Shown: positions 10,537-23,400, counted from the stretch's first letter. The stretch: 64,000 nt of DNA from Tribonema minus (GCA_017506865.1 JAFCMP010000033.1:186001-250000), one strand, 5' to 3'. Translations and numbers: made by a program. Notes: generated by a model from the letters alone, not told the origin.

Positions 10537-12274
10537 CGTTTTTTACATAAAGTAATGTTCAATCCGGGGGCGGTGAGCGAGTAATTATCGAAGTAACCTC
10601 AGGATGTTGTTCGCCTCACACTCCCACGACCAGCGCCTGCGACCTCCAGGAGCCTCATCTTGCATCCCGCGTCCTGCAACGAGGCTGACGGCAGTCTGTG
10701 AGTGCCTGGCTGGCGCTGCAAGGGCACCGACACTCACTGCTGGCGGCTGGCGATTAGAAGCAGCCCGGCAAGCCTGATCGCGAGGAAGCACTCTCTGCTT
10801 CCTTTGGGCCAATGATTGCAGTCACTAACTGCTGTGCCCAGGCCGTCCCTGGTGGCGCAGGCGCACTAAGTCTTGGTCTCTGGCGGGCGCATGCTTGGAG
10901 GTCACCACAGCGGCATCGTTTTGGCCCAGGCAATCGCCCGGCTCGGCAGCCAAACAGGTACTTGGTAAAGGCCAGACAAATAGCTGCTGCTGAACACAGG
11001 GTCTCAGGCGCACTAAAGTCAACCACTTGTTGGCTGCCTGGGCAGGTGCTGCTGTCGCTGATGCGCAGCGCAGCAGTGCTAATGTGGATCCGCCGTGCTA
11101 TCCTCAGACCGCCGTGCCGGCGTCCCACCTTTCGTAAACGGATGGTGGATAGAGTAGCTATACAACCGCGGGAGGGCACCAGCCGCCGATGGGCGCTCTC
11201 CTGTGGAGAAGAGAGGGAAGGCCGCCCTCTGTCTTCCTCATCCGTGCCTGTGTGCAGCAGTATGCTCTTGTCTGGCCGTAGTACGTCAAGCAGCCGCAGT
11301 AAGGCTGCGTACATCGAATCTCAGACAAATCTGCCTGCCTTGAAAGCAAGGAGGCTGCAACCAAGTCTTGCAGATTGTGCTGGGATTCGATGTTTTGTAG
11401 GCTTGCTGTTGCCTGGCGTGCTGCTTTACGGCGTTGCGTAGGTAGTTCCCCCAGGAAAGCGGTCGCCACCTTGTTGTGGTGCGGGGGCCTGGCACTGAGC
11501 CTTGCTGGGTCAGGTCCACGAAGAGAGACTTGGACCACAGCCGTGTGTGTGTACACTACAAAGTGCATCCTTTGAGTATAGTGAATTTTGACCAGCCCGT
11601 GCAGAGTACAGTAGTTGGCTTGCGTATCATCATCATCATACACACCGTGGTGCAATGGCAGCACACCAGCGCAGACATGCGCTGGAGACGCAGGTGCAAT
11701 TCCTGTCGGTGTGAAGTTCACCATACCCTTGTATGTATGTAGGTCTTCATTTTTACTACAAAACATCATGACCCTGTAACCCCCAATTCTGGCTGCCACA
11801 CTTTACTCACACTCGTCAACCTTAGGCACATCAAGCATAGAGAGTCTCTGTATCACTGTAGCGCAGGTCGTGTACGCGCGGCGCATTGCCGCATCCGCGG
11901 AGCGTTGCCGCGGTAGCCAGCCACTGTAACGTGATGCCATCGACTCGTGAGTCATGACTCACTAATCCCAGTCAACTCATGGCCACACGCTACTTGAACT
12001 CTACAAAAGTGCGTGGCAACGCATTTCTCGTACCGCATCTACACTATCACTAAAAGTATGAACAAGTGCTGCGCACTTGATGCGCACACACAGCCGCAGT
12101 GTGTGATGGCGGCGCCGCAGCAGCTGCCGCAGCCCCGTGCCCCATGGCAGCGCTCACAGTTGAAGTTGACTCGCCGCGCTCATGGTGGCAGCGCCTCTGC
12201 GGCGGCAGTCGCGGAGTGTCTGCAAAGCGCGGGGGCATTGCCGCGGATGCCGTTGTACTTTCTACTTCAAGTAT

Positions 12275-12318
12275 TGATTTTCGCTCAGGGCGCGAAAAAG
12301 CCTAGATGGCGGATGTCC
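12275..12318 (+). repeat. 57-bp dispersed motif, diverged copy 2
   Basis: The core TCGCTCAGGGCGCGAAAAAG is kept, followed by CCTAGATGGC instead of CCCAGATGAT. The upstream TTTTTATTAATT part is only partly conserved. Confidence 0.6.
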
Positions 12319-13295
12319 ATGGACCTGCAGCCAGAATCTACAGGTGTTGTACATACGTCTCGACGTAGAAGTATGTACATACACCAGTGACGTTTTCACA
12401 ATGCCCTGTCAGCCCCTGCTGCTGCGCAGCTGCCGTTGGGGGCTCAAAAGCAGGACAGGACAGTTTGTCGCAAGCCGGACAGAGTTTGGCGAGCGGTGCC
12501 CGAGCGCGATAGGACGACGAGGAGGTCGCCTGTGCCGCAGTCGCTGACTACATGCGGCATGACAGCTTGAGGTGAAGCAAAGCGCATGACGTTCACGAGC
12601 AGCGGCGTTCTTGCGGCAGCGCACCGCAGCTGCATCCCACCACCACCACGGCCACGCCCCTTCCCACCGTAGAATTTAACGTCCCGTGGCGTATCTATCA
12701 GGCATGCGCAGGAACGGTTCCGCATGAGACGAGCGCACCCGTCGAGCACTAGTCAGCTGATGATGGAGGCGCATCCTAACATGTCATGTCTACAATACAG
12801 GCGTACCTCGCCGAGCGCGCAATGCGACGCGTACATCCAAAATACCTACTTACCCTGCCATGTCGCCCCACCTGAATTTGTGGCGATGAAGGATTCAATG
12901 AAGAGCTGTAGAAGATGTGGCGGATGCTCAGCAGACCCAACATTTGTCAGGATGGCGCGATGACCTGCGCGCAGTGCAGTGCGGTTTGGCCGCCAGCAGG
13001 CGTCAGAGCATGAAAGAAAAAGTGCTGCAGGAACGGTTTGGGATTTTCTGCATGTGAAGTCTCGTGTCAAGCTGAACAGCTGCGGAGTGTCGATATCATT
13101 TTGAAGCATGAAATGATCTGTTTGACCGGACGCAATCGGGAACACGGCAATCTGCAGGAGGGCGTTGTTTGTACAGATGACTTGACGCTATCTTGTCCCA
13201 TCTGACGAAGGAATCTCAGACAGCGTAGCAAAATTGCTGTTGTGGTGTAAAAAACAGCAGTCGCGAGCCGCAATGCAGTCATACTTCAACTATGT

Positions 13296-13345
13296 GCTTT
13301 TCATTGAATCTTGCTTAGGGCGCAAAAAGGCCACGTGGGGATGGC
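13296..13345 (+). repeat. 57-bp dispersed motif, diverged copy 3
   Basis: This reads CTTAGGGCGCAAAAAGGCC after a TTTTCATTGAATC stretch. It is the most diverged of the four copies; orientation and layout match the others. Confidence 0.45.
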
Positions 13346-13763
13346 AAGCTTGCTAACTTATTGAATCACAACGCATTCCCAGCAAGTATCTGCTATTAAA
13401 AAGCGGGAGCTCAATTTGGGCTGGGGTTCGGTGACATAAAACAGAGTTGTGGTACGCTGCGTGCGCTCTTTTGCGACCTCACGCACGCAGCCACACGTAA
13501 AAATTCGAGTCATCTACAACTTCAACTGAGGTTCTTTGAACTATGCTTTCAGTGAGAAGAAGTTCAACTCACGAAATAAAGATCCAGACGGAGAGCAGAG
13601 CTTACAGCTCAGCTGTACACATGTCAAGCAGCAACAAGTGCCGACAACCCCTGGCAAGTTCGACGAACTTGTCTTGTTCAAACCTTTTTTTTTTTCTCAC
13701 GAAACTTCAATTTTGAAGTTCTCTGAATCCACCCAAACTCTGAGCCAGAGCAGAGCAGCAGCA

Positions 13764-15232
13764 TGGTGCAGACAAGGGCTATGAGGAGGAGGGCGATTGC
13801 GGACACGCAGCCGCTACTCGAACCAGCGCTAGCTCAGCACATTCTTACCTTCCTTCGCCCATCACTCATGTCAGGAGCACGTGCCGCGTTCTTCGAAGCG
13901 CCATAGATTCTCACCAGGCGGAGCAGAGGCACCACACAATGGCTTCAGATTCTATTACCAGCGCTTCGCTCATCGACTGGGCGCTCTGCAATGGTCTGCA
14001 ACCGAAGCTGGCGCAGGAGTCATGCATCCGCTGCGGCAACCTCGATGGCCTTCGCCGGCTTCGCTCGATATATGGTCATGACTTGCCACTGGCTAAAGAG
14101 CATGGTCGGCTCGCTGCCTGCGGCGGGCACCTGGACCTCCTACAGTTTCTACGGCAGAGCGGCTGCTCTTGGAGTGAGATCACATGCATGGAGGCCGCAA
14201 GGAGCGGGCAGTTGGGGGTACTGCAGCGGGCTCGTGAGCACGGGGTGTCCTTGGAGCGAGTTAACGTGCTCAGCCGCTGCAGAAGCAGGGCAATTGGAGG
14301 TACTGCAATGGGCTCGTGAGAACGGGTGCCCTTGGAGCGAGTCGGCGTGCTCAGATGCTGCCAAAGGAGGGCATTTGGAGGTACCGCAGTGGGCTCGCAC
14401 CAACGGGTGCCCCTGGAATCAGTATACGTGCGTTTCCGCTGCACAGGGAGGTCATTTGGAGGTACTGCAGTGGGCTCGTGCCGCCGGGTGCCCTAGTAGC
14501 GTGTTGACGTGCTCATCTGCTGCACAGGGCGGACACTTAGAAGTGTTGCAGTGGGCTCGCGCCAATGGGTGCCCGTGGGGCGACCAGACTTGTGCGTTCG
14601 CTGCAGCAGGAGGGCAGCTGGACGTACTGCAGTGGGCTCACGCCAACGGGTGCCCATGGAATGAGTGGACGTGTTCGTCCGCTGCACGCGCAGGGCGTTT
14701 AAACGTATTGCAGTGGGCTCGTGCAGAAGGGTGCCCCTGGGATGCAGACGTGTGCTCAAACGCTGCCCGCTGCGGTCATCTGCACGTATTGCAGTGGGCG
14801 CGTGCCAACGGCTGCCCTTGGGGCCCCTCAGTGTGCAGCGCTGCCGCGGGCTCCGGGCATCTGCATGTTCTGCAGTGGGCTCGCGCCAATGGATGTGGCT
14901 GGGACGAGGGGACATGCTCAGGGGCTGCACTGGGGGGCCATCTGGAAGTGCTGCAGTGGGCATGTGCCAACAGTTGCCCCCCGCACGAAGAAACTTGCCA
15001 CTATGCTGCCGGTTGCGTTGAAGTGCTCAAGTGGGCCCGCGCCAACGGGTTCCCGTGGGACTCGCAGACATGCGCCTTTGCAGCACAGTTTGACGAGCTT
15101 GAGATCCTTCAGTGGCTTCGCGCCAACGGTTGCCCGTGGGACTCCGAGACCTGCAGACAGGCAGAACTCGAAGGACACCTGGAGGTGCTGCAATGGGCGC
15201 TAGCCAATGGTTGTCCGCCACATGATGCGTGA
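13764..15232 (+). pseudogene. ankyrin-like repeat gene, copy 1, two frame breaks
   Basis: The ATG at 13764 starts MVQTRAMRRRAIADTQPLLE followed by an F-box-like segment (LAQHILTFLRPSLMS) matching copy 2 at 31352. The body is an array of roughly 27-residue units of the type LEVLQWARANGCPW, then about six residues, TC, and AA..GH, running to the stop at 15230-15232. Such units form ankyrin-like helical stacks that usually mediate protein binding. Compared with copy 2 and with its own repeat rhythm, the frame changes near 13870 (one base short after ATGTC) and near 14240 (one base extra in a G run). The last ten or so units form one clean frame. Either these are real lesions or assembly indels. 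A CAG/GTGAGA site just after the stop suggests a 3' UTR intron. Confidence 0.75.
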
Positions 15233-15599
15233 AGCAGACTCAGGTGAGAGTACACCAGCTGCCGCCTAGGCTCTCTAGCACTGCCAATTGTATGCAGCAA
15301 TTCGTACATCAGCGTGGTCGAAGGGTTACAAATTGCTTGAGCAGGTTTTTGGCTGTGTGCATAGTGCGGCGATGGCATGACAACCACCGGCCTTCTTTCC
15401 TCTGTATATTATTGCATTCCCATACCCTTTCAGACGGGCGGCACGTGGTCTTTTTGTTTGCTTCATAGCTACAGCCACATATTCTGATTTTAGTTTGAAA
15501 TTCTCATGTTGACATAAGAATGGGCGCATGTCCGCTAGCAAGGCCTGGAAATTTGTCAAAACTGACCGCTCCCCTCTCCACCCCCCAATTTTTTGACAG

Positions 15600-16010
15600 G
15601 AGGAGAGAATTTTTTGGAGCAATCCCCGGATACTAAAAGGCACCACAGGACATTAATGCAATGATCGAGTTGAAGATTGCACAATCATTTGACTGAACAG
15701 CAACAGTTCGCTTCAGGATGCTGTGCGGACGGTGATGCAACCGTCAAACTTCAAATTGAAGATGATGGTCAATACTGAGCGTGACAGTTGATGTTAAACT
15801 TCAACTTGAAGTTGTACTTCAATTACAGTAGCGTCTCGAGTCAAGTTTGTCCAATTTGAAGTTTGAAGATTGCACCATCATCCGCAGAGCGAGCTGAAGC
15901 GAACTGTTGATGTTCGGTCAAATGGTTGTGCAATCTTCAACTTGATCATTGCATTAATGTCCTGTGGTGCCTTTTAGTATCCAGGGATTGCCCCAAATAA
16001 TTCTCTCCTC
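15600..16010. mobile_element. 411-bp fold-back MITE
   Basis: The ends 15600-15735 and about 15878-16010 are inverted copies of each other with only scattered mismatches, beginning GAGGAGAGAATT. The centre is rich in CTTCAA/TTGAAG. No coding capacity. Copy 2 of the segmental duplication lacks it at the matching place (about 32990-33020), giving an empty site. A target duplication could not be settled; flanks read GACAG on the left and AGGTC on the right. It is presumably a non-autonomous DNA element moved by an unknown transposase. Confidence 0.8.
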
Positions 16011-16125
16011 AGGTCAGGTAGAACGTTTAGCGGCAGCTGTTTTACCTACGTGAAAGAAGCGAACCAGCTGCATTGCACAGTGCTAAGCGGCACTGCTGCC
16101 AAGTGGCAACTCAGATTCTCACATC

Positions 16126-16295
16126 ATGATGGTTGCAACTTCTGCAGTTTATATTCCTACTCTCACTTCGATACTGAGCCCGTCCCTGCATTCTTATGTC
16201 TACGCTCAGGGTGGTGGCTGGAGCCAGACTTTGCCGGCGCTGAGGCAGCAGCCGTACATAGCACGCTCGATTGCCAAGCTATCCAGGGAGCAGGG
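16126..16295 (+). CDS. possible first exon conserved in both segmental copies
   Basis: A short frame from ATG 16126 ends at a GTAAGT donor (16296). It aligns with 33107-33290, which ends at the same donor. Shared features are TS.L.P, then AQGG, and a closing segment IARSIAKLSREQG in this copy against IGHAIHRVAKKQG in the other, with many conservative replacements. The phase at the donor differs by one base between the copies. Downstream exons were not found, so it may be the relic of a gene. No family recognised. Confidence 0.35.
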
Positions 16296-19170
16296 GTAAG
16301 TGGACACAACACCCATGCATCAAGTCTCTACGCTTCTAGGCTATGCTCCACCAGATGTGGTGGACATATATTCTGTGCGGCATATAATGCAGACTTGCAT
16401 GCATTGCACATTGAAGTAGGCATTACTGTGTTTGCTGCCAGCGCTGCACTGTGGCCATCGCATGCCGCTTCCTCAAGAGTTGGCATCGTGCCCGTGCATA
16501 TATATGTATACACATCTGCAGTGCGGGAAGCTGCAACACCAGCAGTCAAACCTGCTGATGGCTTCGTGCTGATGATGACGTACGAGCCTGAAGCTGACTG
16601 CGCTTGATAACCGCATGTTCCTTATGGTTGAAGGCCGCAAACAAGCATGCAACTCTTTGGTGCGCACATTGTGGGTTGCAGCTTTCTACTTTGAAGCGAT
16701 TAGCATTCAGGAGAGTACCCGCACATTCCTAAGCGGACCCTAATGTGACTTCACTCCCTGCATGTGCCCTTTGTCAACAAGGTGGATGAAGCACAGCCGC
16801 TCCGTACTGCATACCACAGGGCTGGAGACAGCCACACCATACATACCACCAGCCTACATCCAGCCATTTTCCGGCTTCCTGCAAGCGGCGCACTGGCAGG
16901 TGCTGCACTGGCCAGGTACAGTTTGTCACTTCATGTGCTCACATCCAGTCCATCCGTGGTAGTTGTGCATTGGCTACCACTGCACCGGTCAGCATCTGAG
17001 CCGGCAGGTGAACTTCAGATTCTGAAGACACACTGCAATAGGTGACAGATATGATATCGCTTGCTCCATCTCCCACTGATTCGCACAACAGGTGTGCCTG
17101 GAGTGCTTTCGCTATGTTATGTCTACTCTTGGGGTCCCGTTGCCACATCGCCAATGTTTGGGTAGAGCTTGAGGGTAAGACCACTCTGAAGTTGCCTGTG
17201 TCGCTGGATGTTGCTTGTCTGGAGCTTCATGCCTGGAGGTTTGATGCCCATATGCCATGGCAGGCTTCTCATTGGTTGACAGGGTCTATACACAAGATTC
17301 CAGACGCAACTCACCTAAATCCATGCAGCATATCATGCTGCATAAGCTGCATATGCAATGCATACCATATCTTTGTAAACTGCTGCTAAAGCTTGGTTGT
17401 GTTCGCTGCAACACAAACCGGTAGGACTCTGACTTGGCAACTGCAGTAACCTGTTGAGGTTGCAATGGCAGCGATCTTGTAAGCATATGCTCTCTCCTGC
17501 AGGAAGGCATACAACGCTGGGTGGCCCATGTCTCGCTGTAGGAATGGGGCTCATAGTGCATTTGCATAAGCTGAGCATCAGTTCAAAGGCCCGAAAGCAG
17601 CAACGCCTAGTCACCATGCCTGTTTCAACTTTGCACAATAACTTGATCATATTTCAACCAGGCAGCATGCTTTGACATGTGATGTGATCTTCAAGTGAAC
17701 TTTTGACGAACAAAACGATGTTTTGGTGTTACTGCTTGATCATGTATACTGTAGGACTGAGAAAGTGATCAATTATGACATCATCACAAACATGACGCCA
17801 TCTTGAGTTTGTAGGCGCGCAACGGCTGGTTGCGTTGACATGTGGATCAATGGTGCATGTGTTGATGAAATACTTCAAGACCTAGCGGCTATAACATTTG
17901 GAAATACGATGTGCAACAGCAATAGCCGTTGAAATGGCCCAGTGGCGCAAACTAGACTTATCACTGTAGCCAGCAGATGACTTGAATTCTGAAACAAGTA
18001 TCGTTTACATCAGGCGCCACTGTGCACCACTTCATGAGTGCACTTTGCACAACATGCATGTTTCCGGGTGATGCAAAGCTGGCACCAACGCCTTGTTGGA
18101 GTGCAAACCTGCAAAGATCCATCAGCGGACGCAACGCCAGTAGGTCATTGGTTCAGACACCGCTTTTTAGCGCGTGTATTGCTGCCTGCGCGCGCAATTG
18201 GTGGGGCGCAACCCCGATGAGGTGCGGGCGACAACGCAAGATCTTTTCTTTCGGTTGTTCATGAACACGTTGTTGATGTGAGGAACGATGGTGATGAACT
18301 GGTTTCCACAATATTGACCCAGACGTTGTCCGTTGTCTGCAGGGAGCTTCAACATGGGCGCGCCACAGCAGCAACATTCAACAGAAGTGCAATCACCATA
18401 GGAGACTTGCCGCAGCACAAAGGCAGGCCAACACACTCTTTTAAGCTGAATGTAGCCTGCGTCAGTGATGTATTTGTGCATTGCCTAGCGCGCTGTACCC
18501 AGTCAGCTGCATGCACGGTCGCAAAAAGTGCACAGATGCCTGTGTGCCGAGGGCTTGACGCGCTAGCATCGGCATTTATACACCACGCAGCAGCACTCGC
18601 GAACATTGTGCTCCCTGCTCCTCACGCTGAACATGGCAATACTTTATACATGGTAGATGAGCAATGCCATGACGGGCCTTCAAGTCGTCGGGCCAACACA
18701 ATGAGGTATGAGATATCATGGCTGGTGCATACTTCGAAGATCTATGCATTTGGAATGCTATGTGGTGGACCCAGAGCCGCTCCAAGTCTGTGTACAAGAC
18801 CCATGCCTACGGCACGCCATCATGGCATCATCGTGATGATGTGACCCTGAACAGTAGCACCATACGTGTCTGCGCGATACGCCATACATGAATGCGGTCC
18901 CATTCTGTTCACATGTGCTGCAGCACACCTCGCTGATGTCTGCATGTGCCACAGTGGCTTTCTTGCCTGTGGTTCGCCACACTTTTCAGGCAGTGCCTCA
19001 TACCAGTGATGTTTGGTATGCATGACGTATCTTTGAGACATTTGCTTCCAATGATAAAGTTGCTGCTGTTAGAGCGTGTATGCACACATCTTTTGAGCCC
19101 ATAAGGTGGACCACTGCTGATATGTTCAAATACTCTTCAAGAGGCGACTCCAGATGTTCTCATGCATCAT
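16296..19170 (+). other. rest of duplicated segment, no gene assigned
   Basis: The sequence is conserved with 33291-35970. A block at 16390-16480 reads ADLHAL then EVGITV and ALW in both copies, but the second copy soon loses the frame and about half the differences alter amino acids. Other frames such as 18278-18844 are open in one copy only. I read this as decayed or non-coding. Confidence 0.45.
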
Positions 19171-20005
19171 TTGCCATCGAAACGATAATGCGACATCATG
19201 CTTTATGTAGGAGCTGAGGCCTTGCTTATGAAGTTTTTCCAAGGCATGCTGCAGCTGCACGGACAGGCCTAAGACATCATGTAGCCAGACTGTGGGAAAC
19301 CGCACAGTCATCACACCAGTGTCACAGACTGTCGTTCATGTCCCCGCAGGTACCGAGATGCGCACGGCATCACTTGTGTCGTACAGTTTTGGGTGCGACC
19401 GCATACGCATGTACGTACAAAGTGCCGATATTAACCACATTGCTAGCTGATTCAACCAACACTGCGATACCCAACTGCTGTGCCTGCTGCGCACTGCAGT
19501 CTGATGCAGCATCAACCCTCAATGTGTATGCTGTTACTGTACCTGTTTTGCCGCACAACGATTGTTTGCCCAACCGGCATGGTTCGACGTACAGCGAGCT
19601 AAAAGTACAGCGAGCTGCTCTGCCTTATTGTCACCTCTTTGTTTTTGCGGCTGAGCGCATCAACAAAGGGGTGGCAGTTCTGGAGCAGACCCTGTCAGCG
19701 GTCATCAGAAGGTTCTCTCTCTCCCTGATCTACACTATCACATCTGACGGATTGGAGCGTCCATGGGCCCACACTACGTCTGTGGACAAAGGTCAATATA
19801 TCGGAAGTGAAGCCTCAGCCGACACGTGTGCAGAGCCTTGCCTGGCCAAATGTGGCGTGGTCGCCACCGGGCTCACCTTGCATGACCAAATGTGGGGTAG
19901 CGGGCTAGGGGCGGGGCGGGGGGGCGAACTTCAGGCTTCCACAACTCACTTGAACGTGTTGATCAAATTTCAAATAGTGGCCAATGCCAAGTAGGGGGGG
20001 GGGGG
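19171..20005 (+). other. unassigned stretch before the Mutator-like element
   Basis: An open frame of 218 codons runs 19338-19994, with no motif I can name. A run of 16 G at about 19994-20009 precedes the transposon. Confidence 0.35.
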
Positions 20006-20015
20006 GGGGTCAGAC

Positions 20016-20078
20016 CGAACCCCATATTTGCGCCCGGCGGGCGCACACAATTGTCTGCGCCCGGGGGGTCAACCCCCC
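20016..20078 (+). repeat. left terminal inverted repeat of the MULE
   Basis: It begins CGAACCCCATATTTGCGCCC and matches the inverse of 30455-30517 at all 63 positions. It also contains its own short palindromes around GCGCCCGGCGGGCGC. Confidence 0.95.
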
Positions 20079-20447
20079 GCTTGAGGTGCCATGAAGTTGC
20101 ACGTACTTGAGACTAGCCACTGGTGTGTGTGGTATTGCCGAAAGTGCCCGTATGGACTGCCCTGAGCCTGTCAACGAGCCCTTGGAGGGGCAGGTGAGAC
20201 GATTTGCGACAGCACCCTTCAGGACTGCTGCAGCAGCTGTTGCTGTCTGTTTTCATACATCCTGCTGCGGCACTCGCCACGCAGGAGTTCGCCACGCAGG
20301 AATAGCCGTCGTACACCTTCGCGTATCCAATATTGCGCGCCAGCCTGCGTTCAACGTTGCTGCGACACCAGCCCATCATCCTGCTCCACTTCTACTCGTT
20401 GGCAGTTGGTCCCACAGTAATAATACAGCCCTCACCCGCGTTCGGCG

Positions 20448-23400
20448 ATGTCTGACATGTCTGACACAGCCTCCTCGTTGCTCGTGATGCTTTCAATATT
20501 TATGACACAGGTCATTGCGGAGCTGCTAAACAGACGCTTCAATACTTCACAGGAAGCGTTGAGCGCAGTCAAGCCATTGGCTGCAGCTGCTGGCTTCGTC
20601 GCCTTAATGAGATCAAAGCATGCCAACAGCTACGACATCTACTGCAACCGTGCGGGAAACCCCCCTGTGAAGCGGTCAGATCAATGCCCAGATGTCAAGG
20701 CTCGGTCAGTAAAGCCTTGCATCAGGTGCGAGTGGCGGTTGAAAGTAGTGCTTGAAACCTTTGTGGAGAACTCACAGCATGCCAACATTGGCCCCCAGTG
20801 GCGTGTGAAGCTACCGGCCAACAACACCCCATGCTCCTTCAGGGAGGGCCACAACCATGACTTTGCCGTGCTTGCGGGATCACCACCACCATCTAATGCT
20901 GGGCGCATCATCACCAAAGCAGAGCTCACTGAAGAGATCATTTCATGTGTGCAGGCCCTGTGCGTTGCGCCCAACATGCGTGGCAAAACGCTGCAGCGTG
21001 CTGTAGTCAGCCTGTATTTTGGTGGTGACTTTGCTGCAGTCTTTGACCAGCCTGCCCTTCATGTGCTCAACAACACGGCAGCAAAGGTAGCAGATAGAAT
21101 TGCCTTCACAACAGGTGACTGCCAGGAGTTCATCAAACAGCTCGGCGCAGTGCAGAAAGCTGGAGGATACGCGGAATACGAGTTAGCGGACGACTGCTCG
21201 TTCAAGCGTGCTTTCTGAGCGACCCAGGACCAGGTTGAGAGGGCGATGGAGTTTGGCTTGGATGTCATTCAACAGGTATGCACCTCTGTGTTTTGGCTTT
21301 AGAACGGTGCAGATCCAAGCAGAATGGGGCAATTATCCTCGCCGTCAAGTGCCCGCTACCAAATAGGTTGCAGTATTTCTGGCTTGGCCCGCCATTGCGA
21401 TGAATTGATCATGGCTCGGTACAAGTCAACTGCAGTACTGCCAGAGACAAATACTGTTACAGTGTGAAGGTGGCAAGTACCTTGCACGATGCCTTACCAA
21501 TACAAGTAGTGGCGCAAGCATTCCTATGCAGCATGAATTGAATAACTTTGTATCTTTCTTTGCTTGCTTTTCATCATGCAGTTGATTCCAATGAAAAGAG
21601 ATGACTTTGATGATGTCCATTCATTGTTTACCCGCAACAGCAACACCAAGCAGCAGCTTCAATACTAATATGAATGCCGCAATTGAAATGATTTTGTATA
21701 CAAGGGTTAACAGCAAACGCCAGAAATAGTGCCTTCATCATATCTTGAAGTTGTGAAACTCGTGCATTGCATGCCTTTGCTCTTTTTACCGCGCGGAGCA
21801 GGTTTACCAACAGCTTTCTTCTTGCCCAATCGACCTTTTCATGACATGTGATCAGGAGTTTGTTGCTTTACAAACAAACTGAACGAGCACTTTTCAGTAT
21901 CTGATGATAATGATAGCTGGACGTGCACTTCAAGTTCTTGGAGTATGTGTACGGGCGTAATCACTTTCTGGAGCTGCTGCTGGAGGACAAAAAACGTTGT
22001 GAGCCTTGAGGGCATTAGAAGTCATGGCAAATACGTGTGCGTAATCAATCTCATAAATTTTTGTAAATGAGAATCAATTTGCATTTGGCGCCTGAACTCG
22101 TGGCCAGGATTGTCATGTCTTGTGGTTCGTTGTCATCATGCGACACTTTGTTGCGTCACCTGCCTGTCACCTGCCTGTGCTCACTGTATGGATTGCAGGA
22201 CTGCACTTTTGGAACGAACAAATATGGGCTGGCGCTGAGCATCATCGTTGGGGTCAATGGTGACAGCAAGTAAGTGTGTTCTTTCAAATTATTTGCATGC
22301 ACCTATATGGACAAGATGTGATGTAATCTGTGCTGTGGTCATATTGTACAGGGCTTTGTGTCATGCTGTGCAATTACAGGCTGCATCACCTATCATGTTC
22401 ATGTTCACCGGTGCTGATCAAGATACAATTCTTTGTGCTTGTCTGCGTGTTTCCAGGACGCGAATGTTTTGCCAGGCGCTGCTGGAACGTGAGGACACGG
22501 AGGCGTTTTCGTGGTTCTTTGTCCACTATGTGAAGATGGTCGGCGGCCACTATCCGTCCGTATGTTTCACAGACAGGTACGCCAATTTCAGGTGATACTG
22601 AAATTTAGTAGAGTGGGACGAGCACCTCTGCTGCTTCAGCAATTACCCTCTCTATAATGTGCCCAGCAATGATGTTGCGATAACTGTGTCATTGCTGGAT
22701 TTTGTGTTCGGTTGCAGAGATGCGGCAGCGGAGGCAGCCATGACCTTGGCTTGGCCTGGCACTGTCCATCTTATCTGCGAATGGCACTTCTTCAAGAACA
22801 TCAAGGAGATGCTGAAGGGGAAGCTGGGGGATGCTTGGCAGGCAAGTCAGCATTCGTTCAAGTCCATGTTTGTTATTGGCAAGGTTATCAAGTCAAGCCA
22901 TAGGTGTGAAAGCTCAAGCATGTGAACGGAATCAACAGTGTAAGTATCCTGGATACAAACTTTACCAAGAAGCTAGGCACATCGCAGCACAGGAGGTGCG
23001 CAGATGTCTTGTGTCATATGTTGCCCTGTCTGACTAGGTCCACCTCGATTATTGTGCGTGTAGGTTGTGCCTGCACATTGATGTGGGTCGCTTGCACGCC
23101 ATGTGTACAGTCGCTCAATCAAATACCATGTGCGTCTGCGGTGGAGGTTTCAATGTGCAATGCAGAGCGAGTAGGTGTTATCATTATGTACAGAAGATGA
23201 TCTCTGTGCCAAACGTATCGACACTGCGCTTGTAGGTTTCTCAAGGTACGGTTTTGAGGCCTCTGCCAAGCATGAGTAGCAAAGCAGCACAGCCATACCA
23301 CAAAGCACGCGTCCATGAAGAAGTGTCCTGCAGAAGATGTGATGCAGTCCACTAGCATGGTCTGTGCGGACAAAGCAGTAGCGCCTTTCTGTAGCAGTTG

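Larger units (their letters stand above)
10537..13763. other. gene-poor stretch with unassigned open frames
   Basis: Overlapping minus-strand frames at 10754-11314 and 11158-11799 and a plus frame at 10812-11441 are open for 187-213 codons but carry no motif I recognise, and they lie opposite one another. Two diverged copies of the 57-bp motif lie near 12275-12318 and 13296-13345. A GC-rich alanine-type stretch at about 12100-12250 recalls 6880-6990 in composition only. Confidence 0.4.
13764..19170 (+). repeat. segmental duplication, copy 1
   Basis: The ankyrin gene and about 4 kb after it are repeated, with divergence and indels, at 31352-35970 in the same orientation. Good anchors are 16762-16920 with 33752-33920, 16385-16470 with 33380-33470, and 18340-18600 with 35140-35400. 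Upstream of the ATG the similarity is not evident. Confidence 0.8.

Noticed and set aside
10754-11799. Overlapping minus-strand frames as a coding gene
   Set aside because: They overlap each other and a plus-strand frame, with no recognisable motif or clear splice signals.
14076-15387. Minus-strand and alternate plus-strand frames over the ankyrin arrays
   Set aside because: They mirror the repeat units of the plus-strand gene and carry no independent motif.
18278-18844. A 188-codon plus-strand frame as a gene
   Set aside because: The matching part of the second segmental copy is not open in this frame.
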